Part shown: in pieces, positions 14,222 through 24,368 of the stretch
Layout: each line of letters begins with the position of its first letter
Numbering within the stretch: position 1 is the first letter of the stretch
Assembly: GCA_021818585.1 (NCBI GenBank)
Contig: JAKATU010000095.1
Location: forward strand, 1-35,537
Reading direction: 5' to 3'
DNA from: Acidobacteriota bacterium
GTDB taxonomy: Bacteria; Acidobacteriota; Terriglobia; Terriglobales; Acidobacteriaceae
DNA: 35,537 bases
Notes under the pieces: generated by a model
What the model was told of the DNA's origin: nothing
The model's database searches: none
Seen by the model: only the letters and a program-made list of their open reading frames with translations
Position numbers and translations under genes: made by a program

Positions 14222-15835
14222 TTAGTACCAGAAACGCACCTTGGGCCAAAGCGTCTGCAAATTCTCATGCAGCCCCTTGCAAATCAGCACCGGTCCCCGC
14301 TCATACGGCTCCACCAGCGGATTCGTATCCCGCGCGTACACCTGCACCGAATCGAACTCCTTCTTGTCTGTCGCAATGCTGTCCCCAAAAATAATCATCA
14401 CCTTCCCCGTGTATCTCCGCGGCCCCCACAAAAAGTAATTCTGGTGCCCGCTGATCGTCTCCGGAACATCCGGCCGATACACATTCACCGCGCTCGCATC
14501 GCCATAGTTCTTCGCGTAGATCACCGCATCCTTGCGCTCCTCCGGCGGCAGCGACCAGTACGCATTCGCAAGCAGATTCGCCTTGTGCCGCCAGTCCAGC
14601 ATGTCCGCAAAATACTGCGGCAGCGCCGCTGTCGTCCCGTTTTCCGTCTTCGGAGGATTCAAATGTAACCGATTCAGATACGAAATCTCGTGCAGCGGAG
14701 TCAGCACCGGCATAACCGCCGGCAGCGCAATCGCCGTTCCCACCACATGCAGCGCCACATACCCCGGAACCAGAACCCGCCGCAGCCACGCCTTCCTGAG
14801 CCATCCATCCCACGCCGCCGCGCCCGCCGCAAAATACAGCGGATACACCGCCGCCAGGTAATAGTCCTTCGCATGCAACATCATCATCAACGGCAAAAAC
14901 AGCAAATAGGTCACACCCACAAACCGAAACGTCTTCGCACGCCGTCCGGCTACCAGCCAGCCCACGCCCGCAATCCATAGCGGAGCCATCAGCAGCCCCA
15001 TCCAAATCAACTGCGTACCCACAAACGTCAGCGGCCCCACATGCACATTCTTGCCGTCCACCTGGTCGTTGTGCAGCAGCGTCAGCGTCGCCCAGTGGTG
15101 GCGCACCTCCCACAGCAAATTCGGCGCCGCAATCAGCACATTCAGCGCAAAACCCACCGCAAACCACTTCGTCCGCAAAATCCGCCTCTGCTCGGTCAGC
15201 AGCAGCGCCGCCAGCAAGCAAACCTCAAAGAAAAATATCGACCACTTGTTCTCCACGCCCAGCCCCGCGGCCACGCCCATCACCACCCACCACCACGCTA
15301 CCGCCCGGCCCCGTCGCACGCCCCGTTCCGCCAGCCGCGCCAGTTCCATCAGCGCCAGCGCCGCCACCATCCAGAACAGCGGCTCCAGCAGATTCGTCGA
15401 AATCGTCTCATTCAGCGCAATCACCAGCGGAGCCAGCAGTACGCCCGTCATCGCCAGCGCCTGCGCCCATCGCCCGCCGCCCATCCGCCACGCCAGCACG
15501 CCCGTCAGCGCCACCTCCACCGCGCCAGCCAAAGAAGCAAACGTCCGAAACAGCGCCAGCGAATGCAGCCCGAACAAAAGCTCGGAAACCCGCGTCAGCA
15601 GCGGAACCATCGGAGGCTGATCCACATACCCCCACGCCAGGTGCCGCCCGCAGACAATAAAGTACAGCTCATCCCGAAAGATCCCGTACCCCGCATGCTG
15701 CATCACCACGTCGCCCAGCGTCTGCAGCCCATACTTCAGCAATCCAAACGCCAGCGCCAGCCAAAGCGCCTGCCGCAACCCGGCCCGATTCTCCTCCGCC
15801 GGTCCGCCCGTCACACCCTCAATCGTCACAGCCAC
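14222..15835 (-). CDS. GT39-family membrane glycosyltransferase
   Basis: This 537-residue protein resembles ArnT/PMT-type enzymes, which move a sugar from a polyprenyl-phosphate donor to a lipid or protein acceptor on the outer face of the membrane. The key acidic motif after the first helix is DELYF (55-59), with GYVDQPPMVPLLT (69-81) following, both typical of GT39. About ten to twelve membrane helices extend to about residue 370, and a soluble domain ends the protein. The start is a GTG at 15835 with GGGGGA upstream; another GTG six bases on is possible. The acceptor cannot be told; no lipid-A or O-antigen gene is nearby. Confidence 0.85.
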   Translation of the reverse strand: MAVTIEGVTGGPAEENRAGLRQALWLALAFGLLKYGLQTLGDVVMQHAGYGIFRDELYFIVCGRHLAWGYVDQPPMVPLLTRVSELLFGLHSLALFRTFASLAGAVEVALTGVLAWRMGGGRWAQALAMTGVLLAPLVIALNETISTNLLEPLFWMVAALALMELARLAERGVRRGRAVAWWWVVMGVAAGLGVENKWSIFFFEVCLLAALLLTEQRRILRTKWFAVGFALNVLIAAPNLLWEVRHHWATLTLLHNDQVDGKNVHVGPLTFVGTQLIWMGLLMAPLWIAGVGWLVAGRRAKTFRFVGVTYLLFLPLMMMLHAKDYYLAAVYPLYFAAGAAAWDGWLRKAWLRRVLVPGYVALHVVGTAIALPAVMPVLTPLHEISYLNRLHLNPPKTENGTTAALPQYFADMLDWRHKANLLANAYWSLPPEERKDAVIYAKNYGDASAVNVYRPDVPETISGHQNYFLWGPRRYTGKVMIIFGDSIATDKKEFDSVQVYARDTNPLVEPYERGPVLICKGLHENLQTLWPKVRFWY

Positions 15836-16213
15836 AGTTACATTCCCCCAAAACGCGCACTCGCTCTTTTTTTCGGAACCACCCTTACCTACGCACCCAA
15901 AGCCCCCTCAGTTCCCTACAGATTCCTCCTTCTAAAAACTGAAGACCCAACCGAGGTGCCCCATAGCCCGCCTTGAGCGAGCGATAAGCGAGTCGAACGA
16001 GTCCACGAAAGGGACGTGGGAATCGCGGCGAAGCCGCGACCCTCCATTTCCGCACCCATTCTCTGTGTCCTCTGTGCTCTCTGTGATGAAAGACGCTTTC
16101 CCTTCGCCCTCTTGGCGGTCTCTGCGGTGAACAGTATTGGCGTGCGAAGCACGCGTGCGCCTGGACGGCTAGTCCAAAGCGAACAAACAGCAAAACCAGC
16201 AGTACAATAAGCC
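15836..16213. other. intergenic region packed with dispersed repeat sequence
   Basis: No gene is supported. From left to right it holds a partial TGCCCCAT unit (15958), AGCGAGCGATAAGCGAGTCG, a hairpin TCGCGGC/GCCGCGA (16023-16039), a stretch containing CTGTGTCCTCTGTGCTCTC and GGCGGTCTCTGCGGTGA (16060-16131), and the repeat at 16138-16178. The central stretch, read on the minus strand, gives the peptide HREHRGHRE, a well-known product of a repeat found between genes in many unrelated bacteria. A -10-like TACAAT at 16203-16208 may serve lhr. Confidence 0.6.
16138..16178. repeat. dispersed repeat with GCCTGGACGGCTAGTCC tail
   Basis: TGGCGTGCGAAGCACGCG then TGCGCCTGGACGGCTAGTCC. Compared with 13061-13100, the palindromic arms have changed in a paired way (GCGCGC to GCGTGC with GCACGC), and the tail differs by one base. 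This suggests the structure is kept by selection or by recent spread. Confidence 0.75.
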
Positions 16214-19200
16214 ATGCCGTCCCCGCCTGAACCCAAAGCCCTATCCAACGCGCTGGCCTGGGCCCACCCCGTCACACAGGAGTGGTTCACCCGCCGCTTC
16301 GGCACTCCCACTGAACCCCAGCAGCAAGGCTGGCCCCACATCCTCGCCGGTGCCCCCACACTCATCTCCGCGCCCACCGGCTCCGGCAAAACCCTGGCCG
16401 CATTTCTCATCTGTATCGACCGTCTCCTCCGCGAAGCCCTCGAAAACCGCCTCCCCGCCGGAACCTCGGTCGTCTATGTCTCGCCCCTCAAAGCACTCTC
16501 CAACGACGTCCAGAAAAATCTTGAAGCACCACTCCGCGAAATTCAGCAACTCGCCCTCGAACGCGGCTACCTCTGCCCGCCCATCCGCGCCGCCGTCCGC
16601 ACCGGAGACACCCCACCCTCCGAGCGCCGCAGCATGCTCAAAAACCCGCCCCACATCCTCGTCACCACTCCCGAATCGCTATACATCCTGCTCACCTCGC
16701 TCAAGAGCCGCGAGCATCTCCGCCGTGTCCACACCGTCATCGTCGATGAAATCCACGCCGTCGCCGACGACAAGCGCGGCTCCCACCTCGCCCTCACGCT
16801 CGAACGCCTCGACGCACTCGTCACCGCTGAAAACTCCCTCACCCCCAGCGCCAGCCTGCTCAATCATCCCGCGCCCCAGCGCATCGGCCTCTCCGCCACG
16901 CAAAACCCCATCGAACTCGTCGCCAGCTTCCTCGGCGGCGAGCGCAACCCCAACGTCCAAATCGTCCAGGCCGGCCAGCACCGCACCCTCGACCTCGCCA
17001 TCGAAATCCCGAACATCGAACTCGGCGCGGTAGCCAGCAACGCCATCTGGGACAGCGTCTACGACCGCGTCGCCGAGCTCGCCAACGACCATCGCTCCAC
17101 CCTCGTCTTCGTCAACACGCGCCGCATGGCCGAGCGCCTAGCCTTCCAGCTCGCCGAGCGCCTCGGCACAGAAAACGTCGCCGCCCACCACGGCAGCCTC
17201 TCGCGCAAGCTGCGGCTGGAAGCAGAATGCCGCCTCAAAGCCGGCGAAATCCGCGTCCTCGTCGCCACCGCATCCCTCGAACTCGGCATCGACATCGGCG
17301 CCGTCGATCTCGTCTGCCAGATCAACTCCACCCGCGCCATCGCCGTCGCCATGCAGCGCGTCGGCCGCGCCGGCCACTGGCGCGGAGCCACCCCCAAAGG
17401 CCGCTTCTTTCCCACCACCCGCGACGACCTCGTGGAAACCGCAGCCCTCGTCCGCGCCATGCAGACCGGCATCCTCGACCGGCTTGAAATTCCGCCGCGA
17501 CCCTTCGACGTCCTCATGCAGCAAATCGTCGCCGCCTGCGCCGCCGAACCCTGGCACGAGCGCGCCCTTTACAACGTCCTTCGCCGCGCCCATCCCTATC
17601 GCGGCCTCCCCTACGAGCAATACGAAAGCGCACTCACCCTCCTCACCGAAGGCATCGAATCCAGCCGCGGCCGCTACGGCTCCTATCTCCTCCGCGACCG
17701 CATCCACGGCCACATCCAGGCCCGCCGCGGCGCGCGCATCACCGCCGTCACCAATGGCGGAACCATCCCCGACACCGCGCTCTTCCCCGTCATCGCTCAG
17801 CCCGAGGGCGTGCAAATCGCCACTCTCGACGAGCACTTCGCCGTCGACTCCTCACCCGGAGACATCATCCAGCTCGGCAACACCAGTTGGCGCATTCAGC
17901 GCATCGAGTCCGCAGGCCGCGTCCTCGTCGAAGACGCGCAGGGCATGCCGCCCACGCTGCCCTTCTGGGCCGGCGAAGCGCCACAGCGCACCGCCGAGCT
18001 ATCCGAATTCGTCTCCAATCTCCGCTGCGAAATCGATCGCCGCACGCCCAACGTCCTCCCCGGCTACATCAGCGACGCCACACCAGAAGTTGCCGCCACA
18101 TCCAAATGGCTCCAAGACGAGTGCTGCGTCTGCGCGTCCGGAGCCAGGCAGCTCATCGCCTACATCGCCGCTGGACGTGCCATCCTCGGCGCCGTTCCAT
18201 CTGTAACCACCATAGTCGCAGAACGATTCTTCGACGAAGGCGGAGGCATGCAGCTCATCCTCCACGCGCCCTTTGGAGGCCGCATCAACAAGGCCTGGGG
18301 CTTGGCCCTCCGCAAGCGCTTCTGCCGCGGCTTCAACTTCGAGCTGCAAGCCGCAGCTACCGACAACGGCATCAACATCTCCCTCGCCGAGCAGCACAGC
18401 TTCCCGCTCAGCGACGTCTTCCAATTCCTCACCACCCATACCGTCCGCGAACTACTCGAACAGGCCTCGCTCGCCTCGCCCATCTTCAAAACCCGCTGGA
18501 AGTGGGCAGCCAATCGCAGTTTGCAACTGTTACGGTTTCACAAAGGCAAAAAGGTCGCCCCGCAAATTCAGCGCACCCGCGCAGACGATCTCCTCGCCAG
18601 CGTCTTCCCTCAGGCTGCCGCCTGCTTTGAAAACATTGAAGGCGACATCCAGATCCCCGACCACCCCCTCGTCGCCGAGGTCATGCAAGACGTCCTCAGC
18701 GAAGCCATGGACCTCCACGGCCTCATCCACATCCTCAATGGCATGGACACCGGCCGCATCCGCTGCCTCGCCGTCGACACCGCCACCCCATCCGCCTTCG
18801 CCCACGAGCTCCTCAATGCCAACCCCTACGCCTTCCTCGACGACGCCGGCCTCGAAGAACGCCGCGCCCGCGCCGTCCACCTCCGAGGCGTTGTCCCGCC
18901 CGCGCTCCTCGGTGAAGCAGGCCGCCTCTCGCCCGATGCCATCGCAGAAGTCCGCGAAACACTCTGGCCCGACATTCGCGACGAGCACGAACTCCACGAC
19001 CTCCTCCAATCCCTCGTCAGATCGCCATCTTCCATCGCAACCGACTCCCGCACCGCGCCCTGGGCACACTTCTTCACCCGCCTCGAATCCACCCACCGCG
19101 CCCTCCTCGCAAAATGCAACAGAAACAGTTACTTTTGCGCCGCCGAACGCGCCGCCTCACTCCAGATCCTCATTCCAGAAGCCCAATTCTCTCAGCCCAT

Positions 19201-20665
19201 CCCGCAAATTCCCCACGCAACCACGCCTTCAAGCCCAGAAGAAGTCCTGCGCAAAGCCCTCCAGGGCTGGCTGCAAATCCTCGGCCCCGTCACGGCTGCG
19301 GACCTCGCCGCCCACCTCAACCTCCCGCCCGCACAAATCTTCGCCCAACTGCTCTTCCTTGAAACCACCGGCGCCATCCTCCGCGGCAACTTCGAGCAAC
19401 CCACCGCCGCATCCGACCACCACATCGAGTGGTGCGAGCGCCGCATCCTCCAGCGCATCCACAAGCGCACCATCGGCCAGCTCCGCAAGCAAATCCAGCC
19501 CGTCCCGCCTGCCGCCTACATGCGTTTCCTCCTCGACTGGCAACACCTCGGCCCCCAGCGCCAGCTCACCGGCGAGTCTGGTCTGCTCGAAGCCCTCCGC
19601 GCACTCCAGGGCTACGAGGCCCCCGCCATCGAATGGGAGCGCACCATCCTCCCCGCCCGCGTCGCCAACTACGATCCCCGCTGGCTCGATACCCTCTGCC
19701 TCACAGGCGTCATCGGCTGGGGCCGCATCTCGCCCCATCCCGCATTCCAATCTCCCGAATCCGGTGGCCCACGCCGCGTCATCCCCACCTCCATGGCGCC
19801 CATCACCTTCTTCCTCCGCGAAGAAGCCCACTGGATGGACCGCTGCCTCGCCGCCCGCCGGATTCCCGAGAGCCACCTCACCGCCTGCCTCAGCCCGCTC
19901 GCCAACCGCCTCCGCTCGCTCCTCACCGATCGCGGTGCGCTCTTCGCCGCCGACCTCGCCCGCCAACTCGCCGCACCGCCCGATGAAATCTCCCGCGCCA
20001 TCTGGGAGCTCGTCGCCGCCGGCCTCGTCACCGCCGACGGCTTCGACGCCCTCCGCGCCCTCATCGACCCACGCCGCAAGCAGGCCTTTACAGCTCCAAA
20101 CAGTCGCAACGCCCGCACCCCGCGCAACGCCGCCGGCCGCTGGAGCCTCCTGGCCCATCAAATCGAATCAGCCCAAACCAACCCCACCACCCCCGAAAAC
20201 TCCGCCCAGACCTACGACCATCAACTCGAATCCGCCTGCCTCATGCTCCTCCACCGCTACGGCATCGTCTTCCGCGACCTCGCCGCCAACGAAACCTCCC
20301 TGCCCCGCTGGCGCGAGCTCCACGGACTCTTCCGCCGCCTCGAAGATCGTGGCCTCGTCCTCGGCGGCCGCTTCGTTTCCGGTTTCTCCGGCGAGCAGTT
20401 CGCCCTGCCCCACGCCGTCGAATCCCTCCGCGCCTGCCGCAACCGCCCGCTCGCCTCCATGCCGCCCCTCACCGTCGCCGCCGCCGACCCCGTCAACCTC
20501 ATCGGTATCATCCTCCCCGGCGAACGCACCACCGCCATCCCCGGCCGCACCGTCACATTCCCCCCGCCCAATCTTCCGCCCGACCAAAATCCCACCACCA
20601 CCCCGCTTTCCTCAACCCTGCTTCCCCTGCAACAATCCACGCAGGATAACAATCTCCATGCCTGA
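16214..20665 (+). CDS. lhr: Lhr, large ATP-dependent DNA/RNA-hybrid helicase
   Basis: This 1483-residue superfamily 2 helicase moves 3' to 5' and is linked to DNA repair. The first RecA domain has the Walker A SAPTGSGKT (K59), DEIH (178-181) and SATQNP; the second has QRVGRAGH (381-388). After the winged-helix and Lhr-specific core (to about residue 850) there is a long C-terminal extension with further winged-helix-like parts, so this is the full-length Lhr type, near the E. coli 1538 residues. The start at 16214 has no Shine-Dalgarno but TACAAT five bases upstream, suggesting a leaderless message. Its last eight bases overlap the next gene. C-ending codons dominate. Confidence 0.93.
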   Translation: MPSPPEPKALSNALAWAHPVTQEWFTRRFGTPTEPQQQGWPHILAGAPTLISAPTGSGKTLAAFLICIDRLLREALENRLPAGTSVVYVSPLKALSNDVQKNLEAPLREIQQLALERGYLCPPIRAAVRTGDTPPSERRSMLKNPPHILVTTPESLYILLTSLKSREHLRRVHTVIVDEIHAVADDKRGSHLALTLERLDALVTAENSLTPSASLLNHPAPQRIGLSATQNPIELVASFLGGERNPNVQIVQAGQHRTLDLAIEIPNIELGAVASNAIWDSVYDRVAELANDHRSTLVFVNTRRMAERLAFQLAERLGTENVAAHHGSLSRKLRLEAECRLKAGEIRVLVATASLELGIDIGAVDLVCQINSTRAIAVAMQRVGRAGHWRGATPKGRFFPTTRDDLVETAALVRAMQTGILDRLEIPPRPFDVLMQQIVAACAAEPWHERALYNVLRRAHPYRGLPYEQYESALTLLTEGIESSRGRYGSYLLRDRIHGHIQARRGARITAVTNGGTIPDTALFPVIAQPEGVQIATLDEHFAVDSSPGDIIQLGNTSWRIQRIESAGRVLVEDAQGMPPTLPFWAGEAPQRTAELSEFVSNLRCEIDRRTPNVLPGYISDATPEVAATSKWLQDECCVCASGARQLIAYIAAGRAILGAVPSVTTIVAERFFDEGGGMQLILHAPFGGRINKAWGLALRKRFCRGFNFELQAAATDNGINISLAEQHSFPLSDVFQFLTTHTVRELLEQASLASPIFKTRWKWAANRSLQLLRFHKGKKVAPQIQRTRADDLLASVFPQAAACFENIEGDIQIPDHPLVAEVMQDVLSEAMDLHGLIHILNGMDTGRIRCLAVDTATPSAFAHELLNANPYAFLDDAGLEERRARAVHLRGVVPPALLGEAGRLSPDAIAEVRETLWPDIRDEHELHDLLQSLVRSPSSIATDSRTAPWAHFFTRLESTHRALLAKCNRNSYFCAAERAASLQILIPEAQFSQPIPQIPHATTPSSPEEVLRKALQGWLQILGPVTAADLAAHLNLPPAQIFAQLLFLETTGAILRGNFEQPTAASDHHIEWCERRILQRIHKRTIGQLRKQIQPVPPAAYMRFLLDWQHLGPQRQLTGESGLLEALRALQGYEAPAIEWERTILPARVANYDPRWLDTLCLTGVIGWGRISPHPAFQSPESGGPRRVIPTSMAPITFFLREEAHWMDRCLAARRIPESHLTACLSPLANRLRSLLTDRGALFAADLARQLAAPPDEISRAIWELVAAGLVTADGFDALRALIDPRRKQAFTAPNSRNARTPRNAAGRWSLLAHQIESAQTNPTTPENSAQTYDHQLESACLMLLHRYGIVFRDLAANETSLPRWRELHGLFRRLEDRGLVLGGRFVSGFSGEQFALPHAVESLRACRNRPLASMPPLTVAAADPVNLIGIILPGERTTAIPGRTVTFPPPNLPPDQNPTTTPLSSTLLPLQQSTQDNNLHA

Positions 20666-20855
20666 ACCAACCGCCAATCCAGCCCAGCCCCTCGTTGAGG
20701 GTCGCGACTATTACATGGACGGGCCATATCTCGTCTTCACCCGTGAATATCACCTCCAACGCGGCTCCTGCTGCCAATCCGGCTGCCGCCACTGCCCCTG
20801 GAATTACAAAAAATCCGCACGATCCCCATCCGAACCAGCCTCATCCCGCTCCTGA
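20658..20855 (+). CDS. DUF5522 small cysteine-rich protein
   Basis: This 65-residue protein reads GRDYYMDGPYLVFTREYHL, then RGSCCQSGCRHCPWNYKK. The CCxxGCRHCPW cluster is the DUF5522 hallmark and may bind zinc or an iron-sulphur centre; the function is unknown. Its ATG lies inside the last codons of lhr (8-base overlap), so the two are translationally coupled. Too short for many gene callers, but the motif is decisive. Confidence 0.85.
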   Translation: MPEPTANPAQPLVEGRDYYMDGPYLVFTREYHLQRGSCCQSGCRHCPWNYKKSARSPSEPASSRS

Positions 20856-21147
20856 AATCCGGCAACCCCGTCATCTCAACCACTTCCGGCAATCACCCGG
20901 TTCTGTTTCTGTCACCCCAATTCCCCGCATTCCTGCTCTTTCCGCATCTCCCACAGGGTTAAAATAAGAATTGGCGTAAAGTCACCTGAAGCGTCCAACC
21001 GGTTTTTTTGTGCCTGCGCAAAGCTCTTGATGCAAATAGGCACTCTCCGGCGTCTAAATAGGTGATAGTGAGTCATCAGCAGGCACCCGTCAGCGGGAAA
21101 GCCCGCTGATTCGTCTCCCTGGTAGTGCGTGAGAAGAGAGGAAACAC
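20856..21147. promoter_or_regulatory. ftsH upstream region with candidate regulatory motifs
   Basis: A gene-free stretch of 292 bases before ftsH. It contains AGCGTCCAA (20990-20998) and GGCGTCTAA (21049-21057), both like the -10 CGTC motif of ECF sigma promoters, and TAAAAT (20960-20965), a possible sigma-70 -10. I cannot find convincing -35 partners. A hairpin at 21090-21109 lies in the probable leader. Confidence 0.3.
21090..21109 (+). promoter_or_regulatory. hairpin in the ftsH leader
   Basis: TCAGCGGG (21090-21097) and CCCGCTGA (21102-21109) form an 8-bp stem with an AAAG loop, ending 38 bases before the GTG start. It leaves the ribosome site (AGAGGAAA) free, so it is more likely a stability or regulator-binding element than an occluding one. 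Confidence 0.5.
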
Positions 21148-23064
<1,917 letters not shown>

Positions 23065-23084
23065 ATTCATCTTCCAATCGGCTC

Positions 23085-23112
23085 AGGGGGGAGTGGATGG
23101 CCACTCTCCCCT
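23085..23112 (+). terminator. hairpin after ftsH, probable terminator
   Basis: AGGGGGGAGTGG (23085-23096) pairs with CCACTCTCCCCT (23101-23112) over 12 positions with one G-T pair and a 4-base loop, 20 bases after the ftsH stop. There is no T-run, so it would be a U-tract-less terminator or an mRNA 3' stabiliser. Confidence 0.55.
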
Positions 23113-23189
23113 GCCACACCGACGGGCGCAACCCAGAAGCTGTCGCCCCGGAACTTGCGCTGGAACACACTGGCCACTGCACTCATGGT

Positions 23190-23520
23190 TTCATACACAG
23201 ACGGCCATAGAGTTTCAGCAACAGAGCCATGACTCGTTTGCCCTCGCTCGCTTTGCGGTAAGCTAAGCTGGCCTCGGCTGACTTCTCGCTCCGGTTCGTC
23301 ACCGTCTCCCGTTCAGGCACAACGCGAAATCTCCCCAGGTAAGAACTCACTCTTTCGATGCACGGCCTCCGGGTTTAAGCCGCCTCACCCTGGTCGCAAG
23401 AGCTTCGCGGTCTCTGGCCTGCTCGCCGCCGCCTTATATCTGGTTCTTGTTCATCGGCCCGCAGCTTCGCTCCGCGCTTCCTTCCCACACTCGGCCACCC
23501 TCATGCGGTTCCGTTTCGCG
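23190..23520 (-). mobile_element. possible group II intron remnant (non-coding part)
   Basis: The minus strand contains AACCGCATGAGGGTGGCCGA, AACAAGAACCAGATATAAGG, GGAGATTTCGCGTTGTGCC, and GAGAAGTCAGCCGAGGCC in this order. They recall the RNA part of bacterial group II introns, where GAAGTCAGCAGAGG lies shortly before the maturase. No reverse-transcriptase frame follows, so any element is a remnant. I recognise this from memory of such elements only; a covariance-model search for intron domains V and VI would decide. Confidence 0.3.
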
Positions 23521-23586
23521 CATTCGATGTGGAGGGTTTGGATAGCGAATCTGGCGATGGAGACGAGAATCTGGTCTGCAGATTTT

Positions 23587-23640
23587 GGCCTGCCCGGTAG
23601 TTATTACCAGCGAGATAGTTAGTGTAGCGCTGATGTGAAG
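23587..23640 (+). repeat. 55-bp repeat, copy 2
   Basis: GGCCTGCCCGGTA, CCAGCGAGAT, TGTAGCGC and GATGTGAAG occur in the same order and spacing as on the minus strand at 8067-8013. The frame WPAR-stop is kept at the left end of both copies, although no gene is evident here. Confidence 0.65.
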
Positions 23641-23724
23641 TATATTCAGGCTCATCTGCGGCACGCGAAGGCGGACACGACGGAGCGTGTGGCCCATATG
23701 TCAAAGCAGTAGAAAATGAGGGTG

Positions 23725-23749
23725 CCCCATATCTCGAAAAGACATGGGG
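23725..23749. repeat. REP-like unit before a RAYT fragment
   Basis: CCCCATATCT pairs with AGACATGGGG around CGAAA with one mismatch. The flanks TGCCCCAT and GGGGTAAAAGC match the unit at 7264-7298. It lies 62 bases upstream of a RAYT start, the usual place for REPs that such transposases act on. Confidence 0.7.
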
Positions 23750-23810
23750 TAAAAGCTGGCGGACCGATAAACCCAAGTTCCAACAACAAAAACCGGGTCA
23801 GGATGCTTCC

Positions 23811-23870
23811 ATGCCGAACGCCCTCATCCGGTACCAGCAAACCGGCAACCTGCACTTCGTAACCTTCAGC
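23811..23870 (+). pseudogene. RAYT (REP-associated tyrosine transposase), N-terminal fragment
   Basis: The ATG at 23811 opens MPNALIRYQQTGNLHFVTFS, matching the start of acidobacterial RAYT/Y1-transposase proteins, which continue with CYxRRPxL and an HxH motif. After residue 20 the sequence turns into the opposite-strand IS5 fragment, and neither HxH nor the catalytic tyrosine is present. The frame stays open to 24323 by chance. An IS5-type insertion or deletion evidently destroyed the gene. Confidence 0.7.
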
Positions 23871-23876
23871 GTCCAG

Positions 23877-24094
23877 CTAAGCATCTTGTTCTTCCCACTG
23901 CTTCAAACGCCACCAGCAGGTCGCCGGAGATGGATATTTGTCCGGAAGAAATCGCCACGCCGCCCCGGTCCACAACACCCAAATGATGCCTTCCAGGCAG
24001 GCCCGGGCCGACGCCGACGGCCGGCACAGCCTATCGCGGCGACGTTCAGGCTCAGGTACAGCGGCTCAATCAGAGACCACTGTGCATACGTCAA
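23877..24094 (-). pseudogene. IS5-family transposase, N-terminal fragment with frameshift
   Basis: The minus strand from ATG 24094 reads MTYAQWSLIEPL, the opening of IS5-family transposases (T/SDxQWxxIEPLL). After about 30 residues the frame shifts, near 23995. The continuation CLEGIIWVLWTGAAWRFLPD, then KYPSPATCWW, is in the next frame and stops at 23877. This is the DUF4096-like N-terminal domain (normally about 110 residues) without the DDE domain. It could be the first frame of a two-frame IS427-type element, but the internal slip and missing second part argue for a remnant. Confidence 0.75.
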
Positions 24095-24368
24095 CAGTTC
24101 AAATCGACGCTTGCTCTCCCAACCAGTAAGCCAACTCGGATCTGCATCAAAAAGTATCTACCTTCAAGCCGAACCTCTTTATGAAACAGCGCCAAGAAAT
24201 GCTGCATACGATATGGGCCGGATCAGTAAGTCAATAAGAGTCTGGAGCCGAATCACTGCTCCAGCCATTGCTGGTAACCTTTGTTGCCGGCCTCTCCTTT
24301 GCTCGACAAGACCATTCTTTTAAAACGACAATGCCTCAGGTCGCATGGAAGAGGATGGAGCAAGCATT
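24095..24368. other. intergenic remnant, no recognisable gene
   Basis: AT-richer than its surroundings. I see no coding potential with family resemblance, no tRNA cloverleaf and no strong hairpin apart from GGAGC/GCTCC (about 24242-24260). The Shine-Dalgarno of the next gene (GGAG, 24357-24360) lies at its right end. Confidence 0.5.

Noticed and set aside
18273..20657. Very long Ser/Pro/Thr-rich open frame overlapping lhr
   Set aside because: Only its last 65 codons (from 20658) encode a real protein, DUF5522. The rest is lhr read in another frame.
23065..24368. A replication origin at the GC-skew sign change
   Set aside because: No dnaA, dnaN, gidA or rpmH and no cluster of TTATCCACA boxes is present; the nearest resemblance is a single CTATCCACA near 28402. 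A rearrangement border fits better.
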